Assembly (NCBI GenBank): GCA_021804965.1
Contig: JAJZGG010000011.1
Coordinates: forward strand, 1 to 48,013
Source: Acidobacteriota bacterium
GTDB lineage: Bacteria > Acidobacteriota > Terriglobia > Terriglobales > Acidobacteriaceae
Direction: 5' to 3'
Length of the DNA: 48,013 bases
In this document: piece by piece, positions 25,216 through 34,101 of the stretch
Numbering within the stretch: the first letter of the stretch is position 1
How the letters are laid out: every line of letters begins with the position of its first letter
Translations under genes and position numbers: made by a program
Notes under the pieces: model-generated
Database searches by the model: none
Seen by the model: the letters and a program-made list of their open reading frames with translations, nothing else
What the model was told of the DNA's origin: nothing

Positions 25216-25262
25216 GTTCATTTTCAGTTCATTTTCGGGTCATATTCCGGGCATGTTCTGGG
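25216..25262. repeat. degenerate 11-12-bp tandem array in the asnB leader
   Basis: Successive units GTTCATTTTCA, GTTCATTTTCGG, GTCATATTCCGG and GCATGTTCTGGG, each drifting from the last. The array ends 30 bp before the asnB start codon. Confidence 0.6.
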
Positions 25263-25292
25263 ACTTTTACCGCCCCTGGGAGGGTGGATTTT

Positions 25293-27089
25293 GTGTGTGG
25301 CATTGCTGGCTGCTTTGGGTTTGGTAAGGCACGTCCGGACGAGAAGACCATAGCTGCGGTCTTCGATGCGATCCGTGAGCGGGGCCCGGATGCGTGTGGC
25401 CGCTGGAGCGATCCGGACGCCTCACTGTTGCTGCTGCATCGGCGGCTGTCGATTCGCGACCTCAGCGATACCGGCGCGCAGCCGATGTTTTCCACCGGTG
25501 GTCGCTACGCGATCGTCTTCAACGGAGAGATCTACAACGCCGATGAACTCCGAACCCGCGTGCCGGAGTACCGGTTTGTGGGCACTTCCGATACGGAATG
25601 CATTCTGGCGCTCTACGAGGCCCATGGCGCGGAGATGCTGCCGCTGCTGCGCGGCATGTATGCGTTTGCCATCTGGGATACGGTCGAGAAGAGTCTTTTT
25701 CTGGCGCGCGATCCATACGGCATCAAGCCGCTGTATGTGACGCGGACGCAGGACGGGATATGGTTTGCCTCGCAGGTGAAGGCGCTGCTTCCGGTTCCGG
25801 GCGTGGACCTGTCACCGTCGCCGGCCGGACACGCGGGGTTCTTTCTGTGGGGCAGCGTGCCGGAGCCGTATTCGCTCTATCGCGGCATCCATTCGCTGCG
25901 TGCCGGCCACGCGATGTGGCTGAAGGCGGGCAGTGAGCAGGTGCGGGTCACGCAGTTTGCCTCGCTGGCGCAGAGCTTTGCTGCAGGCGCAGAGCAGGCG
26001 GAAGCTGCCACGCAGAATGCGATTCTGGACGCCATTCGGGAGGCGCTGCACGAGAGTGTCCGGATGCACTTTATCTCCGATGTTCCGGTGGCGGTCTTTC
26101 TCTCTGCAGGGCTGGATTCCTCGACGATCCTGGGCATTGCGTCGGACACGCTGCCTGCCGAGCAGCTGCATGCGCTGACGCTGGGATTTGATGTCTATGC
26201 GCATACGGCGAACAGCGAGACGGAAGAGGCTGCGCTGATAGCCAGGCACTACGGGATTCCACATCGGGTGCATGAGGTTTCGCAGGCGGACTTTGCAGCG
26301 GCTGCGGATTCGTTTCTGCAGTCGATGGATCAACCAACCATCGACGCGATCAACACGTACTTTGTGGCGAAGATGGCCAGGGAGGCCGGCTTCAAGGTGG
26401 CGCTGTCCGGCGTGGGCGGCGATGAACTGTTTGGCGGATATAACAGCTTCCAGCAGATTCCGCGCCTGCTGGGCTGGAGCAGCAGGCTACCGGTGCCGCA
26501 TGGCCTTGGGGTTCTGTTCCGGAAGATGAGTGAGCCGTTCTTTGCCCGGCTGACCTCGCCCAAATATGCCGGCGTACTGGAGTACAGCCGCTCCATCCAG
26601 GACGTGTACCTGCTGCGACGCGGGCTTTACATGCCGTGGGAGCTGCCGGAGGTTCTGGACTCCGATCTGGCGCTTGCCGGGCTGGCGGAGCTGGGCGAAG
26701 ACGAGTACGAGCGGAAGGAATTCGCGCTGGTCAAGGGATGTTCCCACCATGCGCAGGTAGCCTATCTGGAGAGCACGCGCTACCTGCGGAATCAGCTGCT
26801 GCGGGATTCGGATTGGGCCGGGATGGCGCATTCGGTCGAGATTCGGACGCCGCTGGTGGACTTCAGCCTGTTGCAGCGGCTGGCGGGCTTGCTTGCCTCC
26901 GCGCATCCTCCGGGCAAGCAGCGGATGGCCGCCGCTCCGGCGGTTGCACTGCCACGGCAGATTCTGGAACGGAAGAAGACGGGCTTTACCGTTCCCATTC
27001 GCGACTGGCTGGTTGCCTCGCAGCCGGAAAAGCCGGAGCGCGGACTGCGCTCCTGGGCGAAGTTCGTCTACCAATCGCAGTGGCGCTGA
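25293..27089 (+). CDS. asnB: asparagine synthase (glutamine-hydrolysing), AsnB type
   Basis: Converts aspartate to asparagine with ATP and glutamine, or performs a related amide transfer; 598 residues. The N-terminal class II glutaminase domain needs a free Cys after the initiator: reading from GTG 25293 gives Met-Cys-Gly-Ile-Ala-Gly, and GGAGGGTGG lies just upstream, so this start is well supported. Further motifs are ERGPDACGRW, HRRLSIRDLS and FNGEIYN. The synthetase domain has the ATP-binding VFLSAGLDSSTILG and GVGGDELFGGYNSF. Some AsnB-like proteins act in polysaccharide or natural-product amidation rather than asparagine supply; no such genes are adjacent. The leader holds a 12-bp tandem array. 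Confidence 0.92.
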   Translation: MCGIAGCFGFGKARPDEKTIAAVFDAIRERGPDACGRWSDPDASLLLLHRRLSIRDLSDTGAQPMFSTGGRYAIVFNGEIYNADELRTRVPEYRFVGTSDTECILALYEAHGAEMLPLLRGMYAFAIWDTVEKSLFLARDPYGIKPLYVTRTQDGIWFASQVKALLPVPGVDLSPSPAGHAGFFLWGSVPEPYSLYRGIHSLRAGHAMWLKAGSEQVRVTQFASLAQSFAAGAEQAEAATQNAILDAIREALHESVRMHFISDVPVAVFLSAGLDSSTILGIASDTLPAEQLHALTLGFDVYAHTANSETEEAALIARHYGIPHRVHEVSQADFAAAADSFLQSMDQPTIDAINTYFVAKMAREAGFKVALSGVGGDELFGGYNSFQQIPRLLGWSSRLPVPHGLGVLFRKMSEPFFARLTSPKYAGVLEYSRSIQDVYLLRRGLYMPWELPEVLDSDLALAGLAELGEDEYERKEFALVKGCSHHAQVAYLESTRYLRNQLLRDSDWAGMAHSVEIRTPLVDFSLLQRLAGLLASAHPPGKQRMAAAPAVALPRQILERKKTGFTVPIRDWLVASQPEKPERGLRSWAKFVYQSQWR

Positions 27090-27173
27090 GCGGGAGTGCC
27101 GGAAGAACCCGAATGAACAGGAGGTGCATGTTTGCCTCCCGCGCATGCGCGCGGCGCAAAGCCGAACGAAGGC

Positions 27174-28472
27174 TCAGAGTGCGCCGAGCAGGTGCATGGT
27201 GAAGAGGCCGGCGAGGGCGGCGAGCATGCCTGCCGGCATGACCCAGATGCCGACGCGGAGATATTGCCGCGCGCTGACTTGCAGGCCTTCCCTTCGCAGG
27301 GCAATGAGCCAGAGGATGGTGGCCAGCGAGCCGGTGACCGAGAGGTTGGAGCCGAGGTCGATGCCCATCATGACGGCGGCGCTCATGAGCGTGCGCAGGT
27401 GCGCCGCCTGTGCGGCCGAGCCGACGATCAGGCCGAGGGGCAGGTTGTTGACGAGGTTGTTACCCAGCCCGATGGCGAAGCTGACAAGCAGTGCGCCGGC
27501 GCGCAGGGTTTGCGCATGGCTGAGCGCGGCCACGGCCACGCGCAGGGCCCCCACGCTGACCATCGCATCCACGAGGATGAAGAGCGCGGCAACCAGCCCG
27601 ATGGTCTTCCAGCTGATGTGAAGCAGCAGGTCAATGGGGCTGCGACGCTGCTTGAGGCTGAGGATCGCAGTGACGGCCACGGCCAGGCCGCAGGTGGGCC
27701 AGCCGAGATCGATGCCGCGCTCGCTGGCGACCAGAAGCGCGGCGATCATGCCGGCCAGGCCAAGCAGAACCAGTCGGCCGTTGGCGCTGAGCCGTCCATC
27801 GGGTGGCGGACTGGAAGCCGTTGCGGATGCCGGCCAGGCGGGTTGGCAATCGTTCAGCTCGCGGCGAAAGTGCCAGCGCAGCACGGCGTAGGTGGCAGCA
27901 ATGGCCAGCACGGCAGCCAGCCCGAAGGCGACCATCCAGTGGCCGAGCGTGGGCATGCGACCGCGAAAGACGACCAGATTGGCCGGGTTGGAGATGGGCA
28001 GCGCAAAAGAGGCTGCGTTGGCGATCATGGCGCAGGCGTAGAGATAGGGCAGCGGCGAAACGCGCGCCCGGCGCACGGCCGTAAGCACGGCCGGGGTGAG
28101 CACGACGACGGTGGCGTCGTTGGACAGCAGCACCGTGACCGCGATGCCGGCCAGATAGATGAGCGTGAACAGGCGCACGCCGGAGAGACTGCCGTTGCGG
28201 CTGGCACCGGAGACGGCGCGCGCCGCAACCCAGTCGAAGACGCCCTCGCGCTCGGCCAGGCCGGAGAGCAGCATCATGCCGATGAGGAAGAGATAGACAT
28301 CCACGCCCTCCCGGACGGCATGCGCGGCAAGCGATAGCGGAATCAGATGCAGGGCCACCAGCGCACCGGCACCGGCACTGACCCACCAGACCTCGGCAAT
28401 GCCGCGCGGTCGCAGCAGCATCAGCAGAATGCTTACGGCCACGATGGCCACCAGCAGCATGCTCCCTGTCAC
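27174..28472 (-). CDS. ArsB/NhaD-family membrane permease
   Basis: Integral membrane transporter of about 432 residues with 10 or more hydrophobic helices. It resembles ArsB (arsenite/proton antiporter) in length and motifs, notably LLSNDATVVVLTPAVL, ISNPANLVVF and MGIDLGSNLSVTGSLATILW near the end. The start is uncertain: I use GTG 28472 (GGGAG upstream, length as in ArsB); ATG 28553 with GGAG also fits and would add 27 residues. No arsR, arsC or other arsenic genes are near, so arsenite is not assured and other anions or sodium are possible. It converges on asnB. Confidence 0.82.
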   Translation of the reverse strand: MTGSMLLVAIVAVSILLMLLRPRGIAEVWWVSAGAGALVALHLIPLSLAAHAVREGVDVYLFLIGMMLLSGLAEREGVFDWVAARAVSGASRNGSLSGVRLFTLIYLAGIAVTVLLSNDATVVVLTPAVLTAVRRARVSPLPYLYACAMIANAASFALPISNPANLVVFRGRMPTLGHWMVAFGLAAVLAIAATYAVLRWHFRRELNDCQPAWPASATASSPPPDGRLSANGRLVLLGLAGMIAALLVASERGIDLGWPTCGLAVAVTAILSLKQRRSPIDLLLHISWKTIGLVAALFILVDAMVSVGALRVAVAALSHAQTLRAGALLVSFAIGLGNNLVNNLPLGLIVGSAAQAAHLRTLMSAAVMMGIDLGSNLSVTGSLATILWLIALRREGLQVSARQYLRVGIWVMPAGMLAALAGLFTMHLLGAL

Positions 28473-28626
28473 GGTGCTCCCATTCCTGCCGACCTGCGGC
28501 GTGCGGACTCGCTCTGCGCGTGCCGACGGCGTGGGCAGGCGCTTCCCCAGCATAGCAACTCCGCAGGACGGCGAAGCAGAGCGAAGGAGGGCCAGAAAAG
28601 CCATCCCTGAAAAAATGCGCTGGCCG

Positions 28627-28664
28627 GAAAAAGCAAAGGCCCGGAAGCAGGATGCTCCGGGCCT
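28627..28664 (-). terminator. Rho-independent terminator of the alpha-galactosidase gene
   Basis: A perfect 9-bp stem AGGCCCGGA / TCCGGGCCT (28637-28645, 28656-28664) with a 10-nt loop. Read on the minus strand it is followed by TTGCTTTTTCC, about 90 bp after the stop codon. Confidence 0.8.
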
Positions 28665-28693
28665 GGGTTGGCTTTGTCCCGCTTCGTGCCCAG

Positions 28694-28753
28694 CTGTGAG
28701 CCGGGCTGCGAGCCGGACTGCGAGCCAGGGTGCGAGTCAGGCTGCGAGTCCAG
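28694..28753. repeat. degenerate 12-bp tandem array abutting the alpha-galactosidase stop codon
   Basis: Five 12-bp units in perfect register, such as CTGTGAGCCGGG, CTGCGAGCCGGA, CTGCGAGCCAGG, GTGCGAGTCAGG and CTGCGAGTCCAG. The last base of the array touches the TAG stop codon. In the frame beyond the stop it would read as Gly-Ser-Gln-Pro-like tetrapeptides. Confidence 0.8.
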
Positions 28754-29977
28754 CTATGCTGCCGGATGGTCCAGCCGCACCAGCAGCACGTCATGCGAGG
28801 CCAGTTCGAGGGGCATGCCATCGGTGAGCGTGACCGACTTGCCGGTCCAGAGATCGGTGCCGGTCTGTGCGCCGTGCAGGCCCAGGCGGGCAAGCTGCAG
28901 GTGGAAGGGATGGGTGGAGTAGCGGCTGCTGCCGTTGTTGATGATGCAGACGGCCATGGCGCCACCGGACAGCGGTCGCTGCCAGACCTCGACCTCGCCT
29001 TCGGCATAGGCGCGATGCCCCTGGCGGCCGAGCCGGTCCTGATCGATGGCAATCACGGCGCGATTGGTGAGGATGGAGCTGACCTCCGGCTTCATGTGCG
29101 ACAGATCGTTGCCGGCCAGCAGCGGTGCGGCAAGGATGGCCCAGAGGGAGAAGTGGCTGCGATCCTCGGCCAGGTTGAGGCGCCCGTTGCCCACCTCGAG
29201 CATGTCGGGATCATTCCAGTGGCCGGGTCCGGCGTACTGCTCCAGGCCATCCTGACTGAAGCCGATCTCGGCGATGCGGCCCCAGGTGGGATTGATATCG
29301 CCGGTGGTGCGCCAGAGGTTGCCACCGACCGAAGCGCCCCACTCCCAGACGGCATCCCAGCCGTACTGGCACATGGAAAGCACCATCGGTCGGCCGGTGG
29401 AGCGCAGAGCGTGGCTCATGCGGTCATAGGCCTGCTGCATGAGCTGCATCTGCGCGGCCGGATCGTGCGGCGCCTGCTTCTGCATGACGGCGGGAATGAA
29501 GCTGCACAGGTCGTACTTCACGTAGTCCATGCCCCAGGCGGCGTAGGTCTTGGCATCCTGGGCCTCATGGCCGAGCGAGCCCTCGTAGCCGGCACAGGTC
29601 TTGGGCCCGGGCGAGGAGTAGATGCCGATCTTCAAGCCCTTGGAGTGGACGTAGTCGGCCAGGGCCTTCATGTCGGGAAATTTGCTGTTGGTGTGGATGA
29701 CGCCGTCGGCGTCGCGCTGCCCCTCCCAGGTGTCGTCAATGTTGACGTAGATGTATCCGGCATCCTTCATGCCGGAGGAGACAAGAGCATCGGCGGCGGC
29801 GCGGACGTCGGCATCGGTGACCTTTTCGGCAAAGAAGTTCCAGCTGTTCCAGCCCATGGGCGGAGTCTGGGCGACGGGTGCCTGCGCAAGCAGAGCGATG
29901 GGCGCGGCAAGCAGGGCGAGCAGGGTGAGGGCAGGCAGCAGGGTATGCAACGGGCGACGGATGGATGGGCAAGGCAT
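28754..29977 (-). CDS. secreted alpha-galactosidase, glycoside hydrolase family 27
   Basis: Exported alpha-galactosidase of 407 residues. A signal peptide (LHTLLPALTLLALLAAPIAL) precedes TPPMGWNSWNFFAEKV, the classic GH27 opening. The nucleophile aspartate is in YVKYDLC and the probable acid/base aspartate in LWRTTGDINPTW; GHWNDPDMLEVGNG is another family signature. A C-terminal beta domain follows. It releases terminal alpha-galactose from plant galactomannans or oligosaccharides. ATG 29977 has GGAGAA upstream; the longer frame upstream adds no signal sequence. A TAG stop abuts a 12-bp tandem array, then a strong terminator. It fits the other secreted glycosidases (GH5, GH13) of this region. 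Confidence 0.94.
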   Translation of the reverse strand: MPCPSIRRPLHTLLPALTLLALLAAPIALLAQAPVAQTPPMGWNSWNFFAEKVTDADVRAAADALVSSGMKDAGYIYVNIDDTWEGQRDADGVIHTNSKFPDMKALADYVHSKGLKIGIYSSPGPKTCAGYEGSLGHEAQDAKTYAAWGMDYVKYDLCSFIPAVMQKQAPHDPAAQMQLMQQAYDRMSHALRSTGRPMVLSMCQYGWDAVWEWGASVGGNLWRTTGDINPTWGRIAEIGFSQDGLEQYAGPGHWNDPDMLEVGNGRLNLAEDRSHFSLWAILAAPLLAGNDLSHMKPEVSSILTNRAVIAIDQDRLGRQGHRAYAEGEVEVWQRPLSGGAMAVCIINNGSSRYSTHPFHLQLARLGLHGAQTGTDLWTGKSVTLTDGMPLELASHDVLLVRLDHPAA

Positions 29978-30096
29978 GGGCAGTTCTCCGCGAAAAGGTT
30001 TTCTTCTCTCGCCGCGAATTGTAGCACCTGCCGCCAGTGCCTGCGCCAGATCTCTCCTTGCCTGCACCCGATGGATCCCGCAGTGAGGTTGTCCGC

Positions 30097-30645
<549 letters not shown>

Positions 30646-30731
30646 GATGGCTCCAGTATAGGCGCTGGCCAGTGGAGCTGCGGTGCCGGTGGACGTGCGG
30701 CAGGCAACGGCACACGGAGGCTGAGAGCCTT

Positions 30732-30783
30732 GTCCTGAAGCAAAGTTAGAGAGCAAAGTCCTGGAGCTGAGTCAGAGATGCAG
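30732..30783. repeat. 26-bp degenerate tandem duplication after the MerR-TPR gene
   Basis: Two adjacent 26-bp units start GTCCTGAAGC (30732) and GTCCTGGAGC (30758) and agree at about two-thirds of positions. They lie 13 bp past the stop codon of the MerR-TPR gene. Confidence 0.45.
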
Positions 30784-30796
30784 CGCGCGCAGGCCG

Positions 30797-31741
30797 TCAG
30801 GCCGTGGCGTCCTGCACCAGTTGCAGGCGGGCAGCGCTGCTGCGGCCGGGCCGCAGATTGCGGGCGCGATGGGTGATGGCCAGCGACTCGCGGCTGAGCA
30901 GCTTGCGCATCTGGGTGCGCGCATGCTCGGACCAGGGACCGCTGCGGTCCAGACGCAGGTATTGGCGCCAGTGCTCGAGAGCCTTGCGGCGCTGCCCCTT
31001 GTGCTCGTAGGCCATGGCCAGGTTGTAGTGCGCGTCGGCGTAGTCGGGGGCCAGGCGGAGCGCGGTTTCGTAGGCCTGAATGGACTCCTCGGAGCGGCGC
31101 AGCTCGTCGAGGACATTGCCGAGATCGAAGTGGGCCAGGGCGTAGCCGGGATCCACCTCCGTGGCGCGGCGGTAGAGCTGCTCGGCGGCCTTGAAGCGTC
31201 CGGCGTGGTAGTGGATGGTGCCCAGGTTGATGAGCGCGGCAGGAAAGGCCGGGCTCAGCTCCAGGATGTGGGCGTAGAGATCGATGGCGCGGACATGCTC
31301 GCCGGCCTCTTCGGCCTGAATCGCCTCAAAGAAGAGCTGCTGGACACCGCTTTCCAGGGCCTGTATGGCCGGGCCGTCGGACATGGCGAGGGTTTTGGGC
31401 GCGGCGGTCTGCGGCTCAAAGTCGAACAGAAGCTGCCTGCGGATGGGATCGACCATGGCCCCGTCGGTGCGGAAGACAAGCCTGCCGCCGGAGGGAACAA
31501 CCGTGGACTGGAAGAGCGGATCGGCGATGCCGCTGACGGCGCGCATGGCCTCGACGGAGCGACGGATGGAGGCCGGGCGCATGCGCTGGCTTTGCAGCTG
31601 CCGCAGCAGGCGGAGCTGGCTGAGCTCGGCAAATCCATAGCTTTCATGGCAGGCGATGAGTCCTGAACGCTCCCAGCCCTGCAACTGGCGGCGGGTGATG
31701 CGCAAGATCCGGAGAACATCCTGGCGGCTGTAGCGGGTCAC
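30797..31741 (-). CDS. MerR-like helix-turn-helix and TPR fusion protein
   Basis: Predicted regulator of 314 residues. The N-terminal about 70 residues resemble a MerR DNA-binding domain (MTRYSRQDVLRILRITRRQL, then GWERSGLIACHESYGFAELS). A middle stretch of unknown fold follows. The C-terminal half has about three to four tetratricopeptide repeats (IDLYAHILELSPAFPAALIN, YRRATEVDPGYALAHFDLGN, YETALRLAPDYADAHYNLAM, then AYEHKGQRRKALEHW). Start is GTG 31741 with AGGTGG upstream. TPRs instead of a small-molecule domain suggest control by a protein partner. Its gene lies upstream of moaC, with a promoter region and a terminator of the preceding gene before it. The target is unknown. Confidence 0.85.
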   Translation of the reverse strand: MTRYSRQDVLRILRITRRQLQGWERSGLIACHESYGFAELSQLRLLRQLQSQRMRPASIRRSVEAMRAVSGIADPLFQSTVVPSGGRLVFRTDGAMVDPIRRQLLFDFEPQTAAPKTLAMSDGPAIQALESGVQQLFFEAIQAEEAGEHVRAIDLYAHILELSPAFPAALINLGTIHYHAGRFKAAEQLYRRATEVDPGYALAHFDLGNVLDELRRSEESIQAYETALRLAPDYADAHYNLAMAYEHKGQRRKALEHWRQYLRLDRSGPWSEHARTQMRKLLSRESLAITHRARNLRPGRSSAARLQLVQDATA

Positions 31742-31890
31742 AGTGTGGTGTCCACCTTTCGGCCGGATTGTCGTCTCCGCCTCAGGTACTGAGGCGATTA
31801 TGCCAAGAGTATGCGGAGTTGTGCGCAGAGAAACAAGGCGCGAATCATAAATTCTCGTGGATAACTAGTACCCAATCAGGTTCGGGAGGG

Positions 31891-31937
31891 AAAAACCAAT
31901 GCGGACCGGCGGCGGCTTGAGCCTGCGGGTCCGCATT
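31891..31937 (-). terminator. Rho-independent terminator of the glycosyltransferase gene
   Basis: A perfect 10-bp stem AATGCGGACC / GGTCCGCATT (31898-31907, 31928-31937) is followed on the minus strand by GGTTTTTCCC. Confidence 0.8.
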
Positions 31938-31966
31938 GCGGATCAGCGGAGTGGGTCGGGCCTGTG

Positions 31967-31994
31967 GGTCATGCAAGGCCGGTCATGCATTGCG
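31967..31994. repeat. 14-bp tandem duplication next to the glycosyltransferase stop codon
   Basis: GGTCATGCAAGGCC (31967-31980) is followed directly by GGTCATGCATTGCG (31981-31994). The first nine bases are identical. Two bases separate the pair from the stop codon at 31997-31999. Confidence 0.5.
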
Positions 31995-31996
31995 GA

Positions 31997-33970
31997 TCAG
32001 GGCAGCGGCCGGTCGGTCCACAGGGTTTTGTCGGCGATGGTCTGCACCGGGTAAAGGCGACCGGCGAGCAACTGCTCGACCCGGCTGCGATTGGTGTCCT
32101 GGGCAAAGAGCCAGTGGCGCGGTCCGTGTCCCCACTGCTGCACGAGCTGGTCTTCGCTGAGGAAGATCCTGGGCGCGTCGGGATAGCAGGAGCCCCAGAG
32201 CAGCGAGGAGGTGTTGCCGTGGACGAGCAGCGCCGGGCGGCCAAAGAAGCGGTGCGTGTAGAAGATGACCGAGGAGGCATCGGACTGGTCGCCGAAGACG
32301 ATCAGATCATCGGCCGGCGCGGCGCGGTGCAGCAGCGTGTCTGCAATGGGCCGGGAGCTGAGCATGGGCTCAAAGCGGGCAAAGGCCAGATGCGCAGCCA
32401 CGAGGAACATTGCCCCGGTAAGCGCGACGGCGACGGTGGCGCGGGCGTGGTGGCCACGCAGCCGCCACAGCAGCGCGATGATGGGGCCAACCAGCAGCAC
32501 GATGGCCGCCAGCGCCGCCGGCAGTCGCAGCGCGGCAAAGGAGGGTCCGGTCAGGTCAAAGAGATGCGAGGTGGACAGCGTGTAGTCGCCCACGGCGCGA
32601 TGCGCCAGCAGGGTGCCGATGTCGGTGACGCGTGGCAGTGCGCGCGAGGTCCACAGACCCCAGCCGAGCGCCACTGCGGCCAGCACGCCGATGAGGGCGA
32701 AGAACTGATGTCCGGCCAGAATCCAGCGCCTGCCGCCGAGCGTGTCCTGTCCGCGCTCGATGGACTCCTCCAGCCCGGCCAGCATCGCGCTGACCAGCAT
32801 GATCATGGGAATCCAGGCCGGCCAGGTGTAGTACTCCTGATTGGTGGAAAGCGCAAAGAAGCAGAGGGTGAAGACGGAGAAGAAGCCGAGCAGCCAGGCG
32901 GAACGGCTGCGAAACTTGAGCCCGAGCACGTAGGTGGCCGCATCCTCGCGGACAGCGTGATCGAGGTAGAAGTCGACGGTCTGGCCGGCATCGCGGCGCA
33001 GATGCTGCATCCAGGTGTGGCGCGTCTTCCAGGCCACCATCAGCGCAGCCGGCAGGAACAGGCTCCAGGGGAAGAGCCAGACCAGATGGGCCAGCCAGTA
33101 CCAGAGCTGCGGCATGCGGTTGTAGTCATGCGGGTAGCGCGTGCCCAGGAAGCGGAAGACATGCTCGTTGAGGAAGTAGAAGTACCAGAAGCCGTGGACA
33201 TTGCCGGGCGAGGGAATGTTGCCGACCGGGTGGCCCTGGTCGGGATTGCGCAGCCCGGCCAGAATGTGCCACGGCGCTGCGATGAGCAGGAACAGAGCCA
33301 GGCCTGAGAGCGGCTTGACGCGCCGCCAGCGTCGCCACTGCCCGCTGACCAGCAGCATGGGAAGGACGGCACCCAGGAAGAAGACCGGCGCAATGAGTCC
33401 CTTGGCCAGCATGGCCAGAGCCAGCAGCGCCCAGCACAGATAGAACCGGGCCGGGCGCAGGCTCTCAAAGCCGGTCAGGAAGCAGTAGAGCGCGCCGAGC
33501 AGCAGGAAGGTGAGCGTTGCCTCCGGAATGTAAAAGCGCGTGTACAGGAAGGGTCCAATGGCGGTGAGCACGCCAAGACCGGCATAGAAGCCGGCACGCG
33601 GGCCCCAGGCGCGGCGCGTCCAGAGCCAGGCCAGCCAGGCGCAGCCCAGCACGGCCAGCACATTGGGCAGATGGGTGGCGAAGACGTTTTCGCCAAAGAG
33701 CTTGTAGTCCAGTGCGACCAGCCAGTAGGGCAGCGGCGGCTTTTCCAGGTAGCGGATGCCGTTGATCTTCAGCGTGATCCAGTCGCCGGTTTCGGCAATG
33801 TGTGCCGCAGCCTGGGCGTGGCTGGCATCCACGTCATCCAGCAGTGGAGGCGTGAAGAGCGAAGCCCCATAGACGCCGAGAAACAGGATGGAAAACAGCA
33901 GCCATACCCGGCCGGTGGAGAACCGTGTGGCGGGTGCGGCGTCAGAAGACAGGGAAGTCGGCATAGGCAT
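31997..33970 (-). CDS. ArnT/PMT-type phospholipid-carrier-dependent glycosyltransferase
   Basis: Polytopic membrane glycosyltransferase of 657 residues that probably transfers a sugar from a polyprenyl-phosphate carrier to a periplasmic acceptor such as lipid A, glycan or protein. The first helix leads to an acidic LLDDVDASHAQAAAHI loop, then NGIRYLEKPPLPYWLVALDY, the ArnT-like signature. About 11-12 hydrophobic helices and a C-terminal soluble part follow. ATG 33970 has GGGGGA upstream; ATG 33964 is an alternative. It diverges from the ppx gene. A terminator lies about 60 bp after the stop. Sugar and acceptor are unknown. Confidence 0.9.
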   Translation of the reverse strand: MPMPTSLSSDAAPATRFSTGRVWLLFSILFLGVYGASLFTPPLLDDVDASHAQAAAHIAETGDWITLKINGIRYLEKPPLPYWLVALDYKLFGENVFATHLPNVLAVLGCAWLAWLWTRRAWGPRAGFYAGLGVLTAIGPFLYTRFYIPEATLTFLLLGALYCFLTGFESLRPARFYLCWALLALAMLAKGLIAPVFFLGAVLPMLLVSGQWRRWRRVKPLSGLALFLLIAAPWHILAGLRNPDQGHPVGNIPSPGNVHGFWYFYFLNEHVFRFLGTRYPHDYNRMPQLWYWLAHLVWLFPWSLFLPAALMVAWKTRHTWMQHLRRDAGQTVDFYLDHAVREDAATYVLGLKFRSRSAWLLGFFSVFTLCFFALSTNQEYYTWPAWIPMIMLVSAMLAGLEESIERGQDTLGGRRWILAGHQFFALIGVLAAVALGWGLWTSRALPRVTDIGTLLAHRAVGDYTLSTSHLFDLTGPSFAALRLPAALAAIVLLVGPIIALLWRLRGHHARATVAVALTGAMFLVAAHLAFARFEPMLSSRPIADTLLHRAAPADDLIVFGDQSDASSVIFYTHRFFGRPALLVHGNTSSLLWGSCYPDAPRIFLSEDQLVQQWGHGPRHWLFAQDTNRSRVEQLLAGRLYPVQTIADKTLWTDRPLP

Positions 33971-34101
33971 GTCGGTCCGTCCCCCTAAGCATAGCAGCAT
34001 CTTTCCCGCCTGCCGGACGAATCCGGGCGCTCGGGCAGCGGGTTGCGGATGGTATGGTGACTGTGAGCGCGTGCCCACGGAATGCCTGCGCCGGGAGATG
34101 C

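Larger units (their letters stand above)
24730..25292. other. 563-bp divergent intergenic region rich in repeats
   Basis: Between the divergent GH5 and asnB genes. It holds a palindromic operator candidate (24761-24774), two inverted REP-like elements (24810-24845, 24968-25003), a small palindrome GCACGGAGTTCCGTGC near 25050, and a degenerate 12-bp array in the asnB leader (25216-25262). I see no coding sequence. Confidence 0.6.

Noticed and set aside
27174-28472. Arsenic resistance operon
   Set aside because: Only an ArsB-like permease is present; no arsR, arsC or arsM genes are adjacent.
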